Assembly (NCBI GenBank): GCA_009783445.1
Contig: WRFY01000114.1
Coordinates: 1 to 45,574 of the forward strand
DNA from: Candidatus Azobacteroides sp.
Lineage (GTDB): Bacteria; Bacteroidota; Bacteroidia; Bacteroidales; Azobacteroidaceae
Length of the DNA: 45,574 nucleotides
Reading direction: 5' to 3'
In this document: in pieces, positions 1 to 10,068 of the stretch
How the letters are laid out: each line of letters starts with the position of its first letter
Position numbering within the stretch: position 1 is the stretch's first letter
Notes under the pieces: generated by a model
The model's database searches: none
What the model saw: only the letters and a program-made list of their open reading frames with translations
Told to the model about the DNA's origin: nothing
Translations under genes and position numbers: made by a program

Positions 1-138
1 ACTAAGCGTCTCAAATAAATACACACTTATAAACTTAAAATAATGATAAGCAAATGAATAAATATAAATATTAAAACTTATCAGTAAATATTAATGATGT
101 TTATTATATTACAAAAAACGATACGAAACGCGAAGGCA

Positions 139-2235
139 TTAGCTAATCATAAACCAACCCGTTCGGCGTTGCCTGTTCAACTTGTCCAATCGGTTTTTCA
201 GAATGGCGTGGAACGGTTTTTCTAAAAAGGGATCCTCTTCGAGTATTTCCGAAGCCAAATCGCGCGCAAGGCTGAGAATTTGTCCGTCGTGCGCTAAATT
301 AGCTATTTTCAGGTTGAAAGCGATGCCGCTTTGTTGCGTTCCATCTATATCGCCAGGTCCGCGTAATTTCAAATCTTCTTCGGCAATTACAAAACCGTCG
401 TTTGTTTCCGTCATGATGGATAAACGTTTACGGGTGTTTTCCGACAATTCGTAACGAGTCAGCAAGATACACATCGATTGTTTGGCGCCTCGTCCTACCC
501 GTCCCCGCAATTGATGCAATTGCGACAATCCGAAACGTTCGGCATTTTCGATGATCATTACCGAAGCGTTAGGTACGTTTACCCCCACTTCAATGACCGT
601 TGTGGCTACCATGATCTGCGTTTCCCCTGCAACGAATTTTTGCATTTGAGCTTCTTTCTCGGCCGCTTTCATTTTTCCGTGAATCATACACACGCGGTAT
701 TCTGGGAAAATTTTTTTGGTATTCTCAAAACCTTCCATCAGATTTTGCAAGTCTACTTTTTCGCTTTCTTCAATCAAGGGATATACGATATAAACTTGCC
801 GTCCTTCCCGCAATTGCTTGCGTACAGACTCGTACAATTGACCTCGCTTGGCATCGTAAACATGGTACGTTTTCACCGGCTTCCGGCCCGGAGGCAATTC
901 ATCTATAACGGAAACATCCAGATCGCCGTAAATAGTCATGGCCAAAGTGCGGGGAATGGGGGTTGCCGTCATCACCAACACATGCGGAGGAATCGTGTTT
1001 TTCTCCCATAATTTGGCTCGCTGAGCGACTCCAAAACGATGTTGTTCGTCTACAACAATCAATCCCAAATGACCAAACGCTACCGTATCTTCGATCAAGG
1101 CATGCGTGCCAACCAAAATCTGTATTTCTCCACTCTTGATTCGGGGAAGCATGACGGTTCGTTGCTTCTTTTTAGTCGATCCGGTCAGCAAAGCGACTTC
1201 AATGTTCAAGCCTGCCACTAATGATTGAATCGTTTCATAGTGCTGATTGGCCAGAATTTCTGTAGGCGCCATGATTGCTCCCTGAAAACCGTTGTCCAAA
1301 GCCAACAGTAGGGCTAATAAGGCTACCAGCGTTTTCCCACTGCCCACGTCGCCTTGCAATAAACGATTCATTTGCCGTCCGGTATTGACGTCTTGCCGGA
1401 TTTCTCTTATCACCCGTTTTTGAGCATTGGTTAATTCGAAAGGTAAATTCCTGTGGTAGAAATTATTGAAATAATCTCCCACTTTTGTAAATCGGAATCC
1501 CCCCAATCGTTTCTCTCGGTATTTGGTAACTTGTAAAATATTGATTTGCAAATAAAAAAGCTCTTCAAACTTCAGGCGGTACTGAGCTTTTCTCAATTCG
1601 CTTGCCGATTTCGGAAAATGAATATTCCGAATGGCCTCATCTAAACCGATAAGATGGGCTTTTTCGATGATATCTTCGCTCAAAGTTTCCGTTAAAGGGG
1701 TTTTGAGATTTTCCAGTATCTGAGTAATGATTTTCTGAATAGCCCGCGAATGAAGGAAAGCGTTTTTCATTTTTTCAGTGGTGTTGTATTGCCCCTGTAC
1801 GCCTACCTCGCCTTCGTAAAACTTGTTTTCCGTTTCCAATTCCGGATGGGCAATATTGATGCGGTGTCCGAAAATAGTTGGCTTTCCAAACAGAATATAT
1901 TCTGTTCCAATTTTATACAAATCAGGTATTTGTTTTAACATCCTGAACCAAACCAATTCAATGGTTCCCGTGTCGTCGTAAAAAACGGCTGTTAACCGCC
2001 GGCCGCTTCCTTCGCCCAAAAATTCGTAATTGCGGATTTTTCCTTTCAATTGAATGAAAGGCATTGTTCCATCTATTTCTCTGATTTTGAATATTTTGCT
2101 GCGGTCGATGTATTTATACGGGAAATAAAAGAGAATATCTTCCCAAGAAGCAACTTCGATTTCTTTCTTGAGAATTTCTGCTTTTTTGGGGCCTATGCCC
2201 GGCAGATACATGATATTTTGCTGGCTCAAATCCAT
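139..2235 (-). CDS. recG: ATP-dependent DNA helicase RecG
   Basis: 698 aa ORF with Walker A (LLQGDVGSGKTLVALLALL), DEQHRFG box, MTATPIPRTLAMT and QLRGRVGRG motifs typical of RecG. Confidence 0.97.
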   Translation of the reverse strand: MDLSQQNIMYLPGIGPKKAEILKKEIEVASWEDILFYFPYKYIDRSKIFKIREIDGTMPFIQLKGKIRNYEFLGEGSGRRLTAVFYDDTGTIELVWFRMLKQIPDLYKIGTEYILFGKPTIFGHRINIAHPELETENKFYEGEVGVQGQYNTTEKMKNAFLHSRAIQKIITQILENLKTPLTETLSEDIIEKAHLIGLDEAIRNIHFPKSASELRKAQYRLKFEELFYLQINILQVTKYREKRLGGFRFTKVGDYFNNFYHRNLPFELTNAQKRVIREIRQDVNTGRQMNRLLQGDVGSGKTLVALLALLLALDNGFQGAIMAPTEILANQHYETIQSLVAGLNIEVALLTGSTKKKQRTVMLPRIKSGEIQILVGTHALIEDTVAFGHLGLIVVDEQHRFGVAQRAKLWEKNTIPPHVLVMTATPIPRTLAMTIYGDLDVSVIDELPPGRKPVKTYHVYDAKRGQLYESVRKQLREGRQVYIVYPLIEESEKVDLQNLMEGFENTKKIFPEYRVCMIHGKMKAAEKEAQMQKFVAGETQIMVATTVIEVGVNVPNASVMIIENAERFGLSQLHQLRGRVGRGAKQSMCILLTRYELSENTRKRLSIMTETNDGFVIAEEDLKLRGPGDIDGTQQSGIAFNLKIANLAHDGQILSLARDLASEILEEDPFLEKPFHAILKNRLDKLNRQRRTGWFMIS

Positions 2236-2925
2236 TTATAGGCGATTCCCTGTTCCGCGTATGATCGTTTCGGCGATAGACAAATCCAAAGGAGTTGTTA
2301 TTTTGATGTTTTCCCGACAACCGTCGATCATTCGAGGGATGCAATTCTTTCGCGCCTCTACCACCGAAATGTCGTCTGTGAATTTTTGCGAATAGTTCAA
2401 CTGATAGGCCGCAATAATCACTTCGGATAAAAAAACTTGAGGCGTTTGCACCAAGCGGAATTGCGACCGGTCGACCATTCGGCTGATTCCGTGAATATTT
2501 AATTTCCGCAGTGTGTCCACCACTGGAATAACCGGATAGACCGCTCCTGCGTTTTTAGCAGTTTCAAATGCTTCCGCAATCAATCGCTGGTCGACCAAAG
2601 GACGCACGCCGTCGTGAATAGCCACTAACGATTCGGATTTTACCTCCTGCAATCCGTTTTTTACCGAATGAAAACGAGTTTCACCCCCGTTAATCGTCCG
2701 ATGCGAAATGGTAAAATGATATTCGACGCATAGCGATTGCCAATAGGCTTGCTGTTCTTGAGGCAAAACCAAGATAATGTGCATCCCGCTATCGTAGCGA
2801 TAGAAAGCCTCTATGGTATGCATCAACAGAGGCCTTCCGTTCAGCAAAAGGAATTGCTTAGGGATATCCGTTCCCATGCGCAAACCTTTCCCTCCTGCCA
2901 CTACGATAAGGTATTTTTCTCTCAT
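2236..2925 (-). CDS. ispD: 2-C-methyl-D-erythritol 4-phosphate cytidylyltransferase
   Basis: N-terminal VVAGGKGLRMGTDIPKQFLLLNGRPLL, VAIHDGVRPLV, TDDISVVE motifs. Confidence 0.95.
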   Translation of the reverse strand: MREKYLIVVAGGKGLRMGTDIPKQFLLLNGRPLLMHTIEAFYRYDSGMHIILVLPQEQQAYWQSLCVEYHFTISHRTINGGETRFHSVKNGLQEVKSESLVAIHDGVRPLVDQRLIAEAFETAKNAGAVYPVIPVVDTLRKLNIHGISRMVDRSQFRLVQTPQVFLSEVIIAAYQLNYSQKFTDDISVVEARKNCIPRMIDGCRENIKITTPLDLSIAETIIRGTGNRL

Positions 2926-3158
2926 TGAATATCTTCCAATATTTTTTTTGTTTCTTCATCGACCAGAAACAGTTTGTCTTTGCAGACTTTCAACAAACCG
3001 GCGGCTTCCTTCAATACCGAACTCAATTCGTCGACATCCAATTGGTTGCTTTCCATCCGATTTTGTATTTCCTCTAAACGATTGAAAGCGCGTTTATATG
3101 ACCATTCTTCTGAAGTTGCCATAATTTTTGCTTTTGTTTTCTCCCTTATTTCAAACAA
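2922..3158 (-). CDS. xseB: Exodeoxyribonuclease VII small subunit
   Basis: 78 aa; YKRAFNRLEEIQNRMESNQLDVDELSSVLKEAAGLLKVCKDKL matches XseB; 4-bp overlap with ispD. Confidence 0.85.
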   Translation of the reverse strand: MFEIREKTKAKIMATSEEWSYKRAFNRLEEIQNRMESNQLDVDELSSVLKEAAGLLKVCKDKLFLVDEETKKILEDIQ

Positions 3159-3321
3159 AAAATAACAGGGAAATATAATTTAAGACAATATATGGAACAA
3201 AGTTAGGAAAAATTTCGGCTCGCCCACAAAAGTAGTAGGACAAAAAAGCATATAGCGCTTTTTGACTTCTACCACCCTCCTTAACGAAGGGACATTGGAT
3301 TTCAACCCATGTTCAAAAAAA

Positions 3322-5262
3322 TCATTGAGAGTCGGTTCGGAACGGCGAAGCCGGCAATCCTTCCTTATTGTACAGGTTTGCATTTTCCGGATTATTTGCC
3401 CAAGCATACCGCACGGCAACCGGATGCATGATCTGGTCGTTCCAAACGATCACTTTGTCTTGTTCGATGGCGGCATTGGCCCATACGAATTGTTTGTCGG
3501 CTCCGGCAATAGCAAAAGCGTGAAGCGTATCTCCTCTGACCATCAATCCGCTTCCAGTATGGGTAAACGAAAGAATAATCTTATTTTCTTCTACTTTCAT
3601 GGATTCGTAAACAGGCCCCGAATAGACAATGGAATCTTCGTTGTAAGCCCATTTCCGCGCCGCTAAAGCCAGACGTTTTCCCACATCTTTTTTATTGAGC
3701 GGATGAACGTCGTTCCATTCGCCAATATCTATGGCAACGGCCATTCCTGTATTGGGCAATGCAAGCGTTTTCAACTGGCTTTCCCGCAGTACAGCCCAGT
3801 CGCTTTCGGTGGGTTCTGGATATGGTTTCAAAAAATTGGGCAACTGAACGAACAAAAAAGGAAAATCGCCTTGATGCCATTGGTTGCGCCAATCGCGGAT
3901 CAGCGTAGCAAAAAGCTGCCGATATTCCAATGGACGATCGGTATTGGATTCTCCCTGATACCAGATTACTCCTTTTATCTGATAGTTCAACAAAGGCGCT
4001 ATCATAGCATTGAACAAACCAAGCGGTTTCCACGAAATGAATGTCTCGCCAGTCAAAGGTTCCATTCGAGCCCCTAATTGATATTTCCATGGACCTTGTA
4101 AATCAACGATGGAATCGCCAAAATCCAAGCAATAGGCTTTCTCTTCCACAAAACCGCCTCGTCCCGATTGACTGATCACCCGGACGGCGATCGAATTCTT
4201 TCCTGCTTTCAGAATTCCTGCAGGCGCTTCATATCTACGGGGAGGATATTGATAACTCGTTGTACCAACCAATTGACCGTTGATATAAACGGAATCCGCG
4301 TCTACGATGCATCCCAAAATCAACAAGGCGGATCGATTCTGTAAGTTTTCAGGCAAATCGAAAGTTTTCCGAAACCACATTACGCCGTTTAGGGGCCGAT
4401 CGTCCTCGAGTTCCCAATATCCGGGAATATTCATTTCAGGCCAAGAGGAGGCGTCTATGTTTTCTGCATACCAGGGATGCGAAGGATCGGCATAACCCGC
4501 GTCTTTCTGATACAAAAGGTTATGCCATGCGCTGATACGAGTTTTATCTTCCGATAAGATCCGATCAATCAAATGTTGATCCTTGAATCGCTGGGCTTCT
4601 TCGTAATAGGCGGGATACGATTGAAGCGAATCTTCACTAATCCACGCTTCTGCCGGAGAACCTCCCAAAGACGCGTTAATCAAACCAATAGGTACTTGAT
4701 AGCGTTCATGCAATTCTTTAGCGAAAAAATAAGCTACCGCCGAAAAATCAAGTACCGACCGAGGATCGGCAGCCGTCCACCGGCCATCAGGCAAGTCCGT
4801 TTGCGGTTTTATAAAGTTGTATGTTTTAGGAACTTCAAATTGCCGGATATAAGGATCGTTCGCCGACGCAATTTCCGATTTATAGATGGGCGCTACCCTT
4901 CTCATGGGCAGTTCCATGTTGGATTGTCCTGAACAAATCCACACATCGCCCAGCATCATATCGCGAACAACGATCGTATCGCTTCCTTCGATAGTCATTT
5001 CGTAAGGACCTCCGGCTTTTTGCGGAGGAAGCGTAACCGTCCAATTGCCGTTGCTGTCCGTCGTTGTTGGATAATCTGCTTGATCGAAATGAACGGTAAT
5101 TTTTTCACCCGCCGACGCCCATCCCCAAATTTTCAACGGAATATCGCGTTGCAATACCATTCCGTCGCTAATTAATTTCGGCAAACGGATTTGTCCGGAA
5201 ATAGATAAAGCTGCTGTAAAAAATAGGACAACAGCGATTTTTACTTTATGCAATGTATTCAT
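3322..5262 (-). CDS. Sialate O-acetylesterase-like (SASA family) exported esterase
   Basis: signal peptide; WICSGQSNMELPM, GVIWYQGESNTDRPLEYRQLF and DVHPLNKKDVGKRLA motifs; inserted jelly-roll-like segment in the middle. Confidence 0.88.
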   Translation of the reverse strand: MNTLHKVKIAVVLFFTAALSISGQIRLPKLISDGMVLQRDIPLKIWGWASAGEKITVHFDQADYPTTTDSNGNWTVTLPPQKAGGPYEMTIEGSDTIVVRDMMLGDVWICSGQSNMELPMRRVAPIYKSEIASANDPYIRQFEVPKTYNFIKPQTDLPDGRWTAADPRSVLDFSAVAYFFAKELHERYQVPIGLINASLGGSPAEAWISEDSLQSYPAYYEEAQRFKDQHLIDRILSEDKTRISAWHNLLYQKDAGYADPSHPWYAENIDASSWPEMNIPGYWELEDDRPLNGVMWFRKTFDLPENLQNRSALLILGCIVDADSVYINGQLVGTTSYQYPPRRYEAPAGILKAGKNSIAVRVISQSGRGGFVEEKAYCLDFGDSIVDLQGPWKYQLGARMEPLTGETFISWKPLGLFNAMIAPLLNYQIKGVIWYQGESNTDRPLEYRQLFATLIRDWRNQWHQGDFPFLFVQLPNFLKPYPEPTESDWAVLRESQLKTLALPNTGMAVAIDIGEWNDVHPLNKKDVGKRLALAARKWAYNEDSIVYSGPVYESMKVEENKIILSFTHTGSGLMVRGDTLHAFAIAGADKQFVWANAAIEQDKVIVWNDQIMHPVAVRYAWANNPENANLYNKEGLPASPFRTDSQ

Positions 5263-5271
5263 GGATTTGTA

Positions 5272-7317
5272 TTATTTATTATTGCTATTCTTATGTTCAA
5301 TTTTCATCGCCAATCCCCCGCCGCTTGTCATCGAAGCAGTCCATTTTCGATTGGCAGGAATCGAAATAGTTTCTTTTTTATAATCGCGAGCCGCTTTATC
5401 GGCATTGATTCCGTCTTTAAATACCTCTGCTATGAAGTCGCCTTCACCCAAAAACGACAAATCCAATTCCAAGTTACGGGCATCCCAATTGGTCAATGCA
5501 CCCACATACCAACTTCCTCCTTTCTGACGAGCTATAGCGATGTATTCCCCTACTTTACCATCTAATGAAATCGTTTGATCCCAAACGGTTGGAACATGAG
5601 TAATAAATTTCATGCATTCCGGTTCTGCTTGGTAATTGGACGGGCTATCGCAAAGCATCGACAGAGGCGATTCAAAAATAACGTATTCCGCCAATTGCCG
5701 GCAACGAGTACCTTGACTCATCGCTTCGCTGTAAACGGCTCTGAAATTATCTTTGATTGCATTGCGCATGGCGCCTTGCGTATAATCCATCGGACCAGCT
5801 ACCATACGGATAAACGGGATAGTTACATCGTAAGTCACTTGATCGACCTCAGGAGAAGCCCATTTCATTTGCTCCAATCCATGTACTCCTTCGAAATTGA
5901 CGACATTCGGATAAGTCCGCTGCAATCCGGTCGGCTTGTAAGTTCCGTGAAAATCCAACATCAGATGGTATTTTGCCGCAATGCTTGCTGCCCGCCGGTG
6001 GAAATCGACCATCAGTTGATCATCTCTGTCCATGAAGTCCACTTTAAAACCTTTGATTCCCAATTCAGAGTAACGCTTGCATACGCCTTCCATATCTTTG
6101 TCGAAGACATAATAACCCGCCCAAAGAATCAGACCGACATTGCGTTCATTGGCATACTGCACCAATTTTTCCAAATCTATTTCGGGAACTACTTGCATTA
6201 AGTCGGCTTGCAGATTGACCGACCATCCTTCGTCCAGAATCACATATTCAATTCCATAATACGAAGCAAAATCAATATAATATTGGTAAGTTTCGTTATT
6301 GACCCCCGTTTTGAAATCCACCTGATACAGATTCCAATCATTCCACCAGTCCCACGCCGCTTTTCCCGGCTTTACCCACGAAAAATCCATACTTTTGGGC
6401 GAAGGCGAAGCTAATATATATACCATATCGTTATCGGCTAATTCCTTATCATTCTCGGAAACAATAACGATTCGCCATGGAAAAGCCGTATTGCCGTTTG
6501 CTTTGGCAATAAAATCTTCGCGCGACTGCACAATACTTTGCAATTGATTGTGTCCTCCTTGCGTTATTTCCTTCGGATAAGCGGCGAAAACGCCTATCAA
6601 ACTGTTCGAAGCCTTCGCATTATACAAATACATTCCCGGATAATCGAGCAAATCGGCTTCCGTAATGCAGACTTTCTTACCCTTGACTCCTTCCGCCAAC
6701 AAGGGCAGAAAAGCCAATCTTTTATTGTCCCATTTTGAAAGAAAAACAGGTTGATAGACATTTTCAAAGGAATTGAAAAATTGTTGTTCAAAATTTTCTT
6801 TTTCAATTACATAAGGTGCGTAAACTTTTTGATCGGAGGGAAAATTGAAAACGGCCGTTTCCGCTTTTACTTTGTAATTCTGTTTCAGGTGGGAAACAAT
6901 GCGGTAAGCAATCCCTTCCTCATAAGCGCGAAACAAAAGGTCGAATCCGTCTTTGAATTTCAATGTTAATTCATTGAAGCAATCGTCGATCTGTTTTCGT
7001 TTATAAACTGGAGCTTCAATTGTTTGCTGGATCGATCGGCTGCTCGAACCGGTTAATTGCGATCCGATTCCAAACGATTTTCCCTCACTCAAAGTCATGG
7101 CAATGGGCGATGGAGCTAACATGAGATCGCCTTCATGGCTAACTGAATATTCAATCGTCTGATCCACTGTGATCTCCACTTTCAATTTCCCCTGTGGAGA
7201 AATTAAGGTAAATGTTTTTTGTGCAAGGAGCGACGGCATAAACAATACGACCGATAGCCCCGATAACAATAGTTTTTTCATAAAGACTTTGATTGATTTT
7301 CGTTTTTCAATAGGCAA
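5272..7317 (-). CDS. Glycoside hydrolase family 97 (SusB-like) enzyme
   Basis: AAWDWWNDWNLYQVDFKTGVNNETYQYYIDFASYYGIEYVILDEGW, GIKGFKVDFMDRDDQ and YKPTGLQRTYPN motifs. Confidence 0.92.
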   Translation of the reverse strand: MPIEKRKSIKVFMKKLLLSGLSVVLFMPSLLAQKTFTLISPQGKLKVEITVDQTIEYSVSHEGDLMLAPSPIAMTLSEGKSFGIGSQLTGSSSRSIQQTIEAPVYKRKQIDDCFNELTLKFKDGFDLLFRAYEEGIAYRIVSHLKQNYKVKAETAVFNFPSDQKVYAPYVIEKENFEQQFFNSFENVYQPVFLSKWDNKRLAFLPLLAEGVKGKKVCITEADLLDYPGMYLYNAKASNSLIGVFAAYPKEITQGGHNQLQSIVQSREDFIAKANGNTAFPWRIVIVSENDKELADNDMVYILASPSPKSMDFSWVKPGKAAWDWWNDWNLYQVDFKTGVNNETYQYYIDFASYYGIEYVILDEGWSVNLQADLMQVVPEIDLEKLVQYANERNVGLILWAGYYVFDKDMEGVCKRYSELGIKGFKVDFMDRDDQLMVDFHRRAASIAAKYHLMLDFHGTYKPTGLQRTYPNVVNFEGVHGLEQMKWASPEVDQVTYDVTIPFIRMVAGPMDYTQGAMRNAIKDNFRAVYSEAMSQGTRCRQLAEYVIFESPLSMLCDSPSNYQAEPECMKFITHVPTVWDQTISLDGKVGEYIAIARQKGGSWYVGALTNWDARNLELDLSFLGEGDFIAEVFKDGINADKAARDYKKETISIPANRKWTASMTSGGGLAMKIEHKNSNNK

Positions 7318-7456
7318 AGTTATAAAATAATTTGTTTTCGTGAAAGAAAAAAAGATTTCATACGCTCCATATTATTTACTTCACTTCTATTTAATGAAAT
7401 AAATAAAATTTTGATAAAAAAACAACGGGGGGAAGGGCATGTGATTTACGTCTCGT

Positions 7457-8515
7457 CTATGGGTCGCGTTTCGTCGCAATCTGAACAACAATGGGAAAGT
7501 GGTCGCTGAATCCGCCTTCATACTTGTGTCCATGAAATGTTTTTTTAGGCCGTATTCCTCCATAAGTCCGATCTTCAGTTGAAAGAAATTCCTTGTGGAA
7601 AATAGTTGCCGTTTCGGGTAAAACATGCAAGTCGTTTGCCGGATTCAACAAATCGCCCGATACAATGATTTGATCCAGAAAATTCCACCGGTCGCCAAAT
7701 TTATAACTTCCTACTATACTTTTTTCTTCTATAACCAAAAACAAGTTGTACAGTTCGTTCCGGTCGTTCGTTTCGGTCAAAGGTCTGGCGTGCAAGATTT
7801 GCAGCATACTTTTATTGGAAGGCTCATCGTTGAAATCGCCCATAATCAGAATGTTTGGACGACTTCGCTGAGCGGTCAGACGATCGACTTCGGAAAGAAC
7901 AACCGACGCGGCCTCTATTCTGTCGGGTTCTGATTCGGATTGCCCTCCGCGCCGGGAAGGGAAATGGCACACGAAAACATCCAACGTATCTCCTGTGATT
8001 ACGATTCCGGTTACATGGAGAATATCGCGCGTTTTTTTCTGTTGATTTTTTGAAAATATCAAGCGAATGCAATCGTGATAAAGATATTTGAACTGGTTCC
8101 GTTGATAAAGCAACGCGACGTTCAATCCTCTGGGATCGTCCGATTCGGTGATCAGATAACGGTATTGCATTTTCCTTAAAGGGGATCGAAAGATTAAATC
8201 ATTAATTACCTTATCATTTTCCACTTCGCACAGACCAATTAAAGCAGGCGTATCCCATCCGCCGATGGACGTAATTACTTTTGCCAGATGATTTATCTTT
8301 CGATAATACCGTTTGGGCGTCCAATGCCGGAAGCCTTCGGGGGTGAATTCGTCGTCGGCCTTATCCGGCGCATTTATTGTATCGAACAGATTTTCTACAT
8401 TATAAAACATTACTTGAAATGTATTTTGCGCTCTCAAAACGCAGAAATACAATAAAAAGAACAGTAAAAAAACAGGTTTTGGAAACATGGGGGGCGAATA
8501 ATTAGGAATGATCAA
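7457..8515 (-). CDS. Exported endonuclease/exonuclease/phosphatase family protein
   Basis: FYNVENLFDTINAPDKADDEFTPEGFRHWTPKRYYRKINHLAKVI, GLCEVEND, IMGDFNDEPSN, SDHFPIVVQI motifs. Confidence 0.9.
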   Translation of the reverse strand: MIIPNYSPPMFPKPVFLLFFLLYFCVLRAQNTFQVMFYNVENLFDTINAPDKADDEFTPEGFRHWTPKRYYRKINHLAKVITSIGGWDTPALIGLCEVENDKVINDLIFRSPLRKMQYRYLITESDDPRGLNVALLYQRNQFKYLYHDCIRLIFSKNQQKKTRDILHVTGIVITGDTLDVFVCHFPSRRGGQSESEPDRIEAASVVLSEVDRLTAQRSRPNILIMGDFNDEPSNKSMLQILHARPLTETNDRNELYNLFLVIEEKSIVGSYKFGDRWNFLDQIIVSGDLLNPANDLHVLPETATIFHKEFLSTEDRTYGGIRPKKTFHGHKYEGGFSDHFPIVVQIATKRDP

Positions 8516-9997
8516 TTATGAATTATCAATTGGGATCGAAACATATTCATATCCTCCTATGTCCGGTCCTTCGTCTAAAAATCGGTTAATTCCATGGATG
8601 TCCAAAGGAATTTGTTTGGCAATTTCGGGATCGGCTATGTTTCGCGCCGGAGAAATAGAGTCCAAACTGAAATCATAAAAACGTTTATCATCTCGAATTT
8701 CTTTGAATTGCGGATCAACATTAAACAAGCATTGGATAGCGGAAGAAACAATATCTGCGCTATTGTTATCTTCTTTTCCATTCGGAATAATGCAGTTTTG
8801 GAAAAGAAGGGAAATCTCATCCGGTTCGTTTGTTTCGAGCCTTATTTTCGAAGTAGTCAAGTTTCTACTTCCCCAAATAATGGTATTATAGAAAAAAGCG
8901 GTCAGCGGATAAGCGGCGTTTTTCCCCGTTGTTTCGTCGAAATAATTGCTCGACAATACAATCGTTTCGTCGTTCGAATTTCCCCAACCCGTTTCGAGAC
9001 TGCTGACGTATGCGTTGGCGATCGTACAATGCGTAAATTGGTATTGACCGCCAGTCAAATCCAGTAGAGCATCTTTTGCGTTGCTGAACTCACAATTTTT
9101 GGCCTCGATCTGGCAATTCAGCGCATGGATCAAGACGCCTTTGACGTTGGTCATCACCACATTTTCCATTTTTATTTTCGACTGGGAAGCATCTGACAAA
9201 CCGAAATCCAGCCCATATTTTCCATTTCGAATGTATACATGATTCCATTCATTTCCATAACTACTCGATTCAAACCGAATTCCACCCCATTGACCCGGAA
9301 TTAAATCATACGGAATGTCCAACAGATAATCGAAGCGGTCGCCCCGGACAACAATCGGATTTTCGAATGTTCCTTCCATTTGAAGTGTTCCCCGAACAAT
9401 GATTTCGGCGTTGCTATGCATATAAAAAGTAGTTCCTTCTCTTATCTTCACTGTAGCTCCTTCGCTGATTACCAAGCTATCGTAAATGAGGAAGGGTTTA
9501 TCATTGCTGAGTATGGAATCGGAAAAAATAGTTTCGCCCTTCCACATTACGGCATCTTGCGAAGCAGCTTTCAAAATCACTTCTTGACGAACGCCATTAG
9601 TGACGAAAAGGATGCGGTCGCTCAAGGATACCGGTTGGCTGGAAGCGTTTTCAGATGGTTTGGCATTTACCAATACATAGATGCTGTCGTTGCCGCGAAT
9701 TTCCACATCGCTAAAACTTGAACCGGCCCTTCCGTCTACATTGATTCGAAAAGGGCTTTTCTCTCCGTTTTCGAGATAGATAGAAGATATCAATAAAGGT
9801 TTGGCATGGGTATTGTAAATCATAAAAGTTTGAAATGGAGTATTAACGGTCGATAGGATCGTATCAAAGGCCACTGTATCCTTTGAAAAAGCCAGCCGAT
9901 CGTTGGGATTCGTCGAATAATGATCGAATTCATCATTGCAGGCAAAAAAAATAAAAGCCAGCCAAAAAGCGAGTGAAATAGAAAACAACTTATTCAT
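8516..9997 (-). CDS. Lipoprotein with right-handed parallel beta-helix / choice-of-anchor-type repeats
   Basis: lipobox (FIFFACND); beta-helix-like repeats; terminal RNIADPEIAKQIPLDIHGINRFLDEGPDIGGYEY motif. Confidence 0.72.
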   Translation of the reverse strand: MNKLFSISLAFWLAFIFFACNDEFDHYSTNPNDRLAFSKDTVAFDTILSTVNTPFQTFMIYNTHAKPLLISSIYLENGEKSPFRINVDGRAGSSFSDVEIRGNDSIYVLVNAKPSENASSQPVSLSDRILFVTNGVRQEVILKAASQDAVMWKGETIFSDSILSNDKPFLIYDSLVISEGATVKIREGTTFYMHSNAEIIVRGTLQMEGTFENPIVVRGDRFDYLLDIPYDLIPGQWGGIRFESSSYGNEWNHVYIRNGKYGLDFGLSDASQSKIKMENVVMTNVKGVLIHALNCQIEAKNCEFSNAKDALLDLTGGQYQFTHCTIANAYVSSLETGWGNSNDETIVLSSNYFDETTGKNAAYPLTAFFYNTIIWGSRNLTTSKIRLETNEPDEISLLFQNCIIPNGKEDNNSADIVSSAIQCLFNVDPQFKEIRDDKRFYDFSLDSISPARNIADPEIAKQIPLDIHGINRFLDEGPDIGGYEYVSIPIDNS

Positions 9998-10068
9998 ATT
10001 CTTTTCAAACGGTTTTTGTCTGGCTTTATTGCATGCAGAAGCGGGAGCCGGTAAAAGCTCCCTCTCCT

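Noticed and set aside
478-1011. 177 aa ORF on plus strand
   Set aside because: Antisense to recG motifs; shadow ORF.
5575-6201. 208 aa ORF on plus strand
   Set aside because: Antisense to the GH97 gene; low-complexity shadow ORF.
7387-7626. 79 aa minus-strand ORF overlapping the nuclease gene end
   Set aside because: Overlaps the EEP-family gene in another frame; no supporting features.
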